DNA of 64,000 bases from Lachnospiraceae bacterium (GTDB lineage: Bacteria > Bacillota > Clostridia > Lachnospirales > Lachnospiraceae), in assembly GCA_009774175.1 (NCBI GenBank), contig VSNG01000003.1, positions 1-64,000 on the forward strand. The letters are read 5' to 3'. Position 1 is the stretch's first letter, and each line of letters starts with the position of its first letter. The translations under genes and the position numbers were made by a program. Shown one piece after another: positions 60,923 through 64,000 of this stretch. Below the pieces are notes generated by a model. That model saw only the letters and a program-made list of their open reading frames with translations, was not told where the DNA came from and searched no databases.

Positions 60923-60958
60923 CCTGTGAGTATTCATAGTTACGAAAGAAAATTGCAT

Positions 60959-61615
60959 TTATGTATTGAAACTGTCTATTATTTCGAAAAATTCATTAAT
61001 GTTTGAACCTCTGTTTCCCAGTTTTTCCAAGTCGTAAACGGTGGTGGCTTTTATTTCGTAAAGTTTTTTGCTGATTGCGTAATTATTTATAATAAAGCAA
61101 TTTTCTTTCTTTAACGATGATAACATCAGAGCGCTGGAGTTTACATTTGTGTTAAGAACATGATAAATATTCTGGTTCGCTTTAAATTCATCAATGCTTT
61201 TATATCCTAATTCTTTGATAAGGTACTGCGCGACATTTTGTCCTTTGTATTTTGGGGTATGCAGACATGCAATGTACTCAAAATCAGGATAATTGACAAT
61301 TAGAAAATGTGGAATTCTGCCGCTTTGATTTTGGAGGATACAATAGTTTACGAGCTCCAGCAGATTTTTCTTTTCGCCTTTTTCCACAAGCGCACGGTCG
61401 CCATCAATAATGATAAATTTGGCCAGACAGTTTGCAGTGCCGTCAGTCTTAACCTGATCCAGAAAATTACGGTATCCGCCGCCCTTCATATTCACTGGTT
61501 TCAAAGTGATGGACAATTTTTTCTGTCTGCGCATTTCGTCGATATAATGATACTCCGTATCTCCTTCACAAAAAACTTTGAAATTCTTTTGCGTTGTACG
61601 CGTTTTTCTACTCAA
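60959..61615 (-). CDS. rloB: RloB-family protein (AbiL-like defence, second subunit)
   Basis: 218 residues. The N-terminal motif VFCEGDTEYHYI (14-25) and FIIIDGDRAL (67-76; Asp71, Asp73) give the Glu ... DxD arrangement of TOPRIM-like RloB proteins. In AbiL and RloAB pairs this protein is the presumed nuclease effector, controlled by the ATPase. The start is TTG at 61615, with AGGAGG eight bases upstream inside the ATPase gene; it overlaps the ATPase stop by eight bases, so synthesis of the two is coupled. Activity inferred from family only. Confidence 0.85.
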   Translation of the reverse strand: MSRKTRTTQKNFKVFCEGDTEYHYIDEMRRQKKLSITLKPVNMKGGGYRNFLDQVKTDGTANCLAKFIIIDGDRALVEKGEKKNLLELVNYCILQNQSGRIPHFLIVNYPDFEYIACLHTPKYKGQNVAQYLIKELGYKSIDEFKANQNIYHVLNTNVNSSALMLSSLKKENCFIINNYAISKKLYEIKATTVYDLEKLGNRGSNINEFFEIIDSFNT

Positions 61616-62876
61616 CAGCCGTACCTCCTAAAATACCTTTCATATAAAATTCGTATATTTTAGTAGTTTCGTATCGTATTTCCGGAAAATCCGCTAAAGA
61701 ATATAATTCTGATTCCAAAGTTTCAATATCCTTTGTGATAAAGTAAATCTGTTCCTTCATGTAGTTTTTTAAGTCGAGATGTAAAACATTGTGCGTGGTG
61801 AAAACGAATTGTCCGAAGTGCTTTTTACCGCAAATGAAGGAAAGGACTCGGTCTGATAAAACAGGATTCAGCACGCGGTCCATTTCATCTGCAAAGACGA
61901 TTTTATTTTCATATACCACCTTAAAAATCTGGACAGCCCATGCAAAAAATTCACAGACGCCGCTCGAATCCTGTGTCAGTTCTCTGGCAAAGGTGCTGCC
62001 ATCCCTTTTTTGTCTGATTACCATGGTTTTTGAGAACGGCTTTTCTTCGTCTATCCTCAAATCTATGATACTGGAATCAATCATCCGAAAGATGTCCATA
62101 TATCTGGTATCATGCAGGATTCGCAGGTCATCCTCTTCGGTGCTCATGGATTTATAGATGTTATAATTTATATTATTAGTTTCCGGACATAAGTCGTTTT
62201 TGATCCAGTCGGTAAATGCAATCGCGTGTTCGTTTCCTAACAGGGCAAGCTTGGATATCGTCAATCCAATCTTTTTTTCTTTTTTTGCAGCAGTCTCCAG
62301 CACTTCTTTTATGTCACTTTCAGATTCCGAGACAATCAGACGGTATGTGGTATCAGCATGGTAAAAGCAATTAGTTTTGATATTACAGTCGCATTCTCTG
62401 TCGCATGTTATTGTGCAGTCGTCTCTTTCCATGGAGAATATTTTCTTATATTTATTTTTAATATGATGCTTAAAATAAAATGCTTCGTTTATAATTCCTG
62501 CATAGTCTATTTCCAAATGGTAAAGATACAGGACATCTTCGCGCAGGAGGATCTCGATGTCGAAGGATTGTAAGGTCACATTCTTTTGGGGACAAAAATC
62601 CTCTCTGTTATTTGTATTTATTAAGTTTTTATATGATTTTGTAGTTTCGGTTCCGGCAAAAAAGAACTGTAAATAGGATAAGCTTCTGACAAAATTAGAC
62701 TTCCCGCCGGCATTTTCTCCAACGATTACAGCGGTTTTTAACAGATCGGCGCCGGTCTTTGAAGAAATATAATTATTGGGAAAGCGGTTTTTTACTTTTG
62801 TCTTGGGCGCAAGCATGGAAAATTCGACATTTTCCCGAAAGGACATAAAATTTTTAAAGTTGTAATTAAGTATCAT
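61608..62876 (-). CDS. rloA: RloA-like AAA/ABC-type ATPase (AbiL-like defence)
   Basis: 422 residues. The start NYNFKNFMSFRENVEFSMLA and Walker A GENAGGKSNF (53-62) are typical of SMC-like AAA ATPases of abortive-infection systems. Late motifs are Walker B IVFADEMDRVLNP (about 325) and the switch histidine FVFTTHNVLH (about 358). Codons are richer in A/T than in neighbouring operons, a possible sign of transfer. AGGAGG precedes the ATG. It has a clear sigma-A promoter bracketed by two operator-like repeats. Confidence 0.87.
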   Translation of the reverse strand: MILNYNFKNFMSFRENVEFSMLAPKTKVKNRFPNNYISSKTGADLLKTAVIVGENAGGKSNFVRSLSYLQFFFAGTETTKSYKNLINTNNREDFCPQKNVTLQSFDIEILLREDVLYLYHLEIDYAGIINEAFYFKHHIKNKYKKIFSMERDDCTITCDRECDCNIKTNCFYHADTTYRLIVSESESDIKEVLETAAKKEKKIGLTISKLALLGNEHAIAFTDWIKNDLCPETNNINYNIYKSMSTEEDDLRILHDTRYMDIFRMIDSSIIDLRIDEEKPFSKTMVIRQKRDGSTFARELTQDSSGVCEFFAWAVQIFKVVYENKIVFADEMDRVLNPVLSDRVLSFICGKKHFGQFVFTTHNVLHLDLKNYMKEQIYFITKDIETLESELYSLADFPEIRYETTKIYEFYMKGILGGTAVE

Positions 62877-62886
62877 GGAGTCCTCC

Positions 62887-62970
62887 TAAACCATATACTT
62901 GGTTTAATTGTCGCTTTTTAATATTATAATGCATATAATTATAGAGGTCAAACCATATTTTTGATTTAAT
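62887..62970. promoter_or_regulatory. Paired operator-like repeats around rloA promoter
   Basis: AAACCATATACTTGGTTTAA (62888-62907) and AAACCATATTTTTGATTTAA (62950-62969) match at 16 of 20 positions. Each is also roughly palindromic (AAACC..GGTTT). They are 62 bases apart, about six helix turns. One covers the -35 element and the other touches the RBS of rloA, the layout of a looping repressor. Confidence 0.5.
62923..62951 (-). promoter_or_regulatory. Sigma-A promoter of rloAB
   Basis: On the minus strand TTGACC, a 17-base spacer and TATAAT lie 47 bases before the rloA ATG. Confidence 0.8.
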
Positions 62971-63059
62971 AAGTATACCCTGATTCTTGCAATAATATAA
63001 CGGAATGGAAAGATTCCTGTGAACATTCTGTGAAAATTTATGAAAACTTTGAGAAATCG

Positions 63060-63088
63060 TTGACATTAAAATTTTAATGTAAAATAAT
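63060..63088 (+). promoter_or_regulatory. Promoter of ABC exporter with internal palindrome
   Basis: TTGACA (63060-63065), a 17-base spacer and AATAAT (63083-63088). The spacer is filled by an exact 18-base palindrome (63063-63080, centre AAAATTTT), a likely operator, for example for a MarR-type repressor. Confidence 0.65.
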
Positions 63089-63163
63089 AGAAACGTGCGG
63101 TTTTGCGATATATGGCAAAGCGGCCGGGCATAGGTTTTATATTGACAGAGGGAGGAACAGGAT

Positions 63164-64000
63164 ATGATAAAAACCCTTGCAGCACAAATAAAGGAATATA
63201 AGAAAGTGTCGATTATGACGCCGATATTTATGATATTGGAGGTCGTTTTCGAAATGCTGATTCCGTTTCTGATGGCGTCCATTATTGACGACGGTGTGGA
63301 AGCCGGGAATATGCAGCATATTTACAAAATAGGCGCCATAATGATTGTGGCGGCTCTCTGCGGGCTGTTTTGCGGCGTTATGGGCGGTAAGTACGGAGCC
63401 AGGGCGTCCACGGGATTTGCGAAAAATTTGAGGCAGGCGATGTTTGAAAACATCCAGACCTTTTCCTTTGCAAGTCTTGACAAGTTCAGCACGGCGGGGC
63501 TTGTGACAAGGCTGACCACGGACGTGACCAATATGCAGATGGCATACCAGATGATCCTGCGTATCTGTTTCCGCGCCCCGGTCAGCATGATCTGCGCCAT
63601 GGCCATGGCTTTTTTCATCAATGCGAGGCTGGCCTCCATCTATCTTGTGGCAGTGCTTCTGCTTGGCGTAGTGCTGTTTTTCATTATCAACGGCGCCATG
63701 AAGTATTTCAAACAGGCTTTTCCGAAGTATGACGAGCTGAACGCTTCCGTACAGGAAAATGTAAGCGCCATCCGTGTGGTGAAGGCTTATGTCAGGGAAG
63801 AGCATGAGACGAAGAAGTTTAAGAAGGCCAGCCAGGGTATTTATGATATCTTCCTGAAAGCGGAAGAACATGTAGTCCTAAACATGCCTGTTATGCAGTT
63901 TACGGTGTACGGCTGTATTTTGCTGATCAGCTGGCTGGGAGCGAAGCAGATTGTAGGGAGTACGCTTACCACGGGCGAATTGATGAGCCTGCTGACCTAT
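63164..64000 (+). CDS. ABC exporter, N-terminal membrane part (truncated by window)
   Basis: The reading frame is open from ATG 63164 to the window end (279 residues). It begins MIKTLAAQIKEYKKVSIMTP and shows five membrane helices and type-IV exporter landmarks: IIDDGVEAGNMQHIY, FSTAGLVTRLTTDVTNMQ and ENVSAIRVVKAYVREEHE. The ATPase domain lies outside the window. AGGGAGGAAC is the RBS. Such half-exporters usually come as two adjacent genes forming a heterodimer, with drug or peptide export as the usual role. Confidence 0.92.
   Translation, partial: MIKTLAAQIKEYKKVSIMTPIFMILEVVFEMLIPFLMASIIDDGVEAGNMQHIYKIGAIMIVAALCGLFCGVMGGKYGARASTGFAKNLRQAMFENIQTFSFASLDKFSTAGLVTRLTTDVTNMQMAYQMILRICFRAPVSMICAMAMAFFINARLASIYLVAVLLLGVVLFFIINGAMKYFKQAFPKYDELNASVQENVSAIRVVKAYVREEHETKKFKKASQGIYDIFLKAEEHVVLNMPVMQFTVYGCILLISWLGAKQIVGSTLTTGELMSLLTY

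Noticed and set aside
62866..63282. 138-residue frame on the minus strand overlapping the rloA start
   Set aside because: It covers both divergent promoters and the start of the ABC exporter, which is clearly coding on the other strand.
1..64000. CRISPR array or prophage
   Set aside because: No regularly spaced direct repeats, no Cas genes and no phage structural genes were seen. The tandem repeats found are in-frame protein repeats.

Overview
The window looks like chromosomal DNA of a motile, Gram-positive anaerobe of the Lachnospiraceae type (Clostridia). The signs are: Firmicute flagellar late genes in the order flgM-flgN-flgK-flgK-flgL-fliW-csrA and flaG-fliD-fliS-fliT; AddAB instead of RecBCD; lipoprotein binding proteins with Ala/Glu/Pro-rich tethers; YesM/YesN-type two-component systems; strong AGGAGG ribosome-binding sites; and tRNA genes without an encoded CCA. 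The taxonomic placement is inference from gene content only.

Layout. 1-3.9 kb: end of a tRNA-Asn, a serine recombinase, and a two-gene polysaccharide O-acylation unit (MBOAT acyltransferase plus SGNH partner). Two related inverted-repeat sites and a promoter-like sequence lie between recombinase and acyltransferase. 3.9-7.5 kb (minus strand): ECF sigma factor, membrane protein, ABC ATPase, ABC permease. 7.7-9.8 kb: AGCS amino-acid symporter and four tRNAs. 9.9-16.9 kb: YesMN-type two-component system beside an iron/sugar-phosphate-type ABC importer. 16.9-18.5 kb: CPA2 antiporter with a repetitive charged tail. 18.6-34.5 kb: late flagellar genes with three near-identical sigma-28 promoters (TAAA-N16-CCGATA), the FliW-CsrA switch, the flagellin gene, and three glycosyltransferases. 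35-38.7 kb: an Rpn-type nuclease, an acetamido-sugar dehydrogenase and acetyltransferase pair, and another glycosyltransferase. 38.8-41.5 kb: MetNIQ methionine importer. 41.6-50 kb: AddB, AddA and a DHH phosphoesterase. 50-60.9 kb: a membrane-tethered sugar-binding protein, LytS/YesM kinase and YesN regulator, followed by two more sugar-binding lipoproteins, a double-NBD ATPase and two paralogous permeases. 61-62.9 kb (minus): a RloA/RloB (AbiL-like) putative phage-defence pair. 63.2-64 kb: start of an ABC exporter, cut by the window end.

How parts work together. FlgM holds sigma-28 until hook completion, after which the three sigma-28 promoters fire the filament genes. FliW and CsrA, encoded in the first of these operons, are expected to control flagellin translation. 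The flagellin leader folds on paper into three hairpins that each show GGA in the loop, plus a GGA-containing Shine-Dalgarno, which is a CsrA target layout. The glycosyltransferases and sugar enzymes around the filament genes suggest flagellin glycosylation. The 50-61 kb block reads as a complete sense-regulate-import unit for a monosaccharide.

The most interesting leads are the possible recombinase-controlled promoter of the O-acylation genes, the three-hairpin flagellin leader, the RloAB pair with paired operator-like repeats around its promoter, and the structured spacer between the abundant sugar-binding protein and its ABC ATPase.
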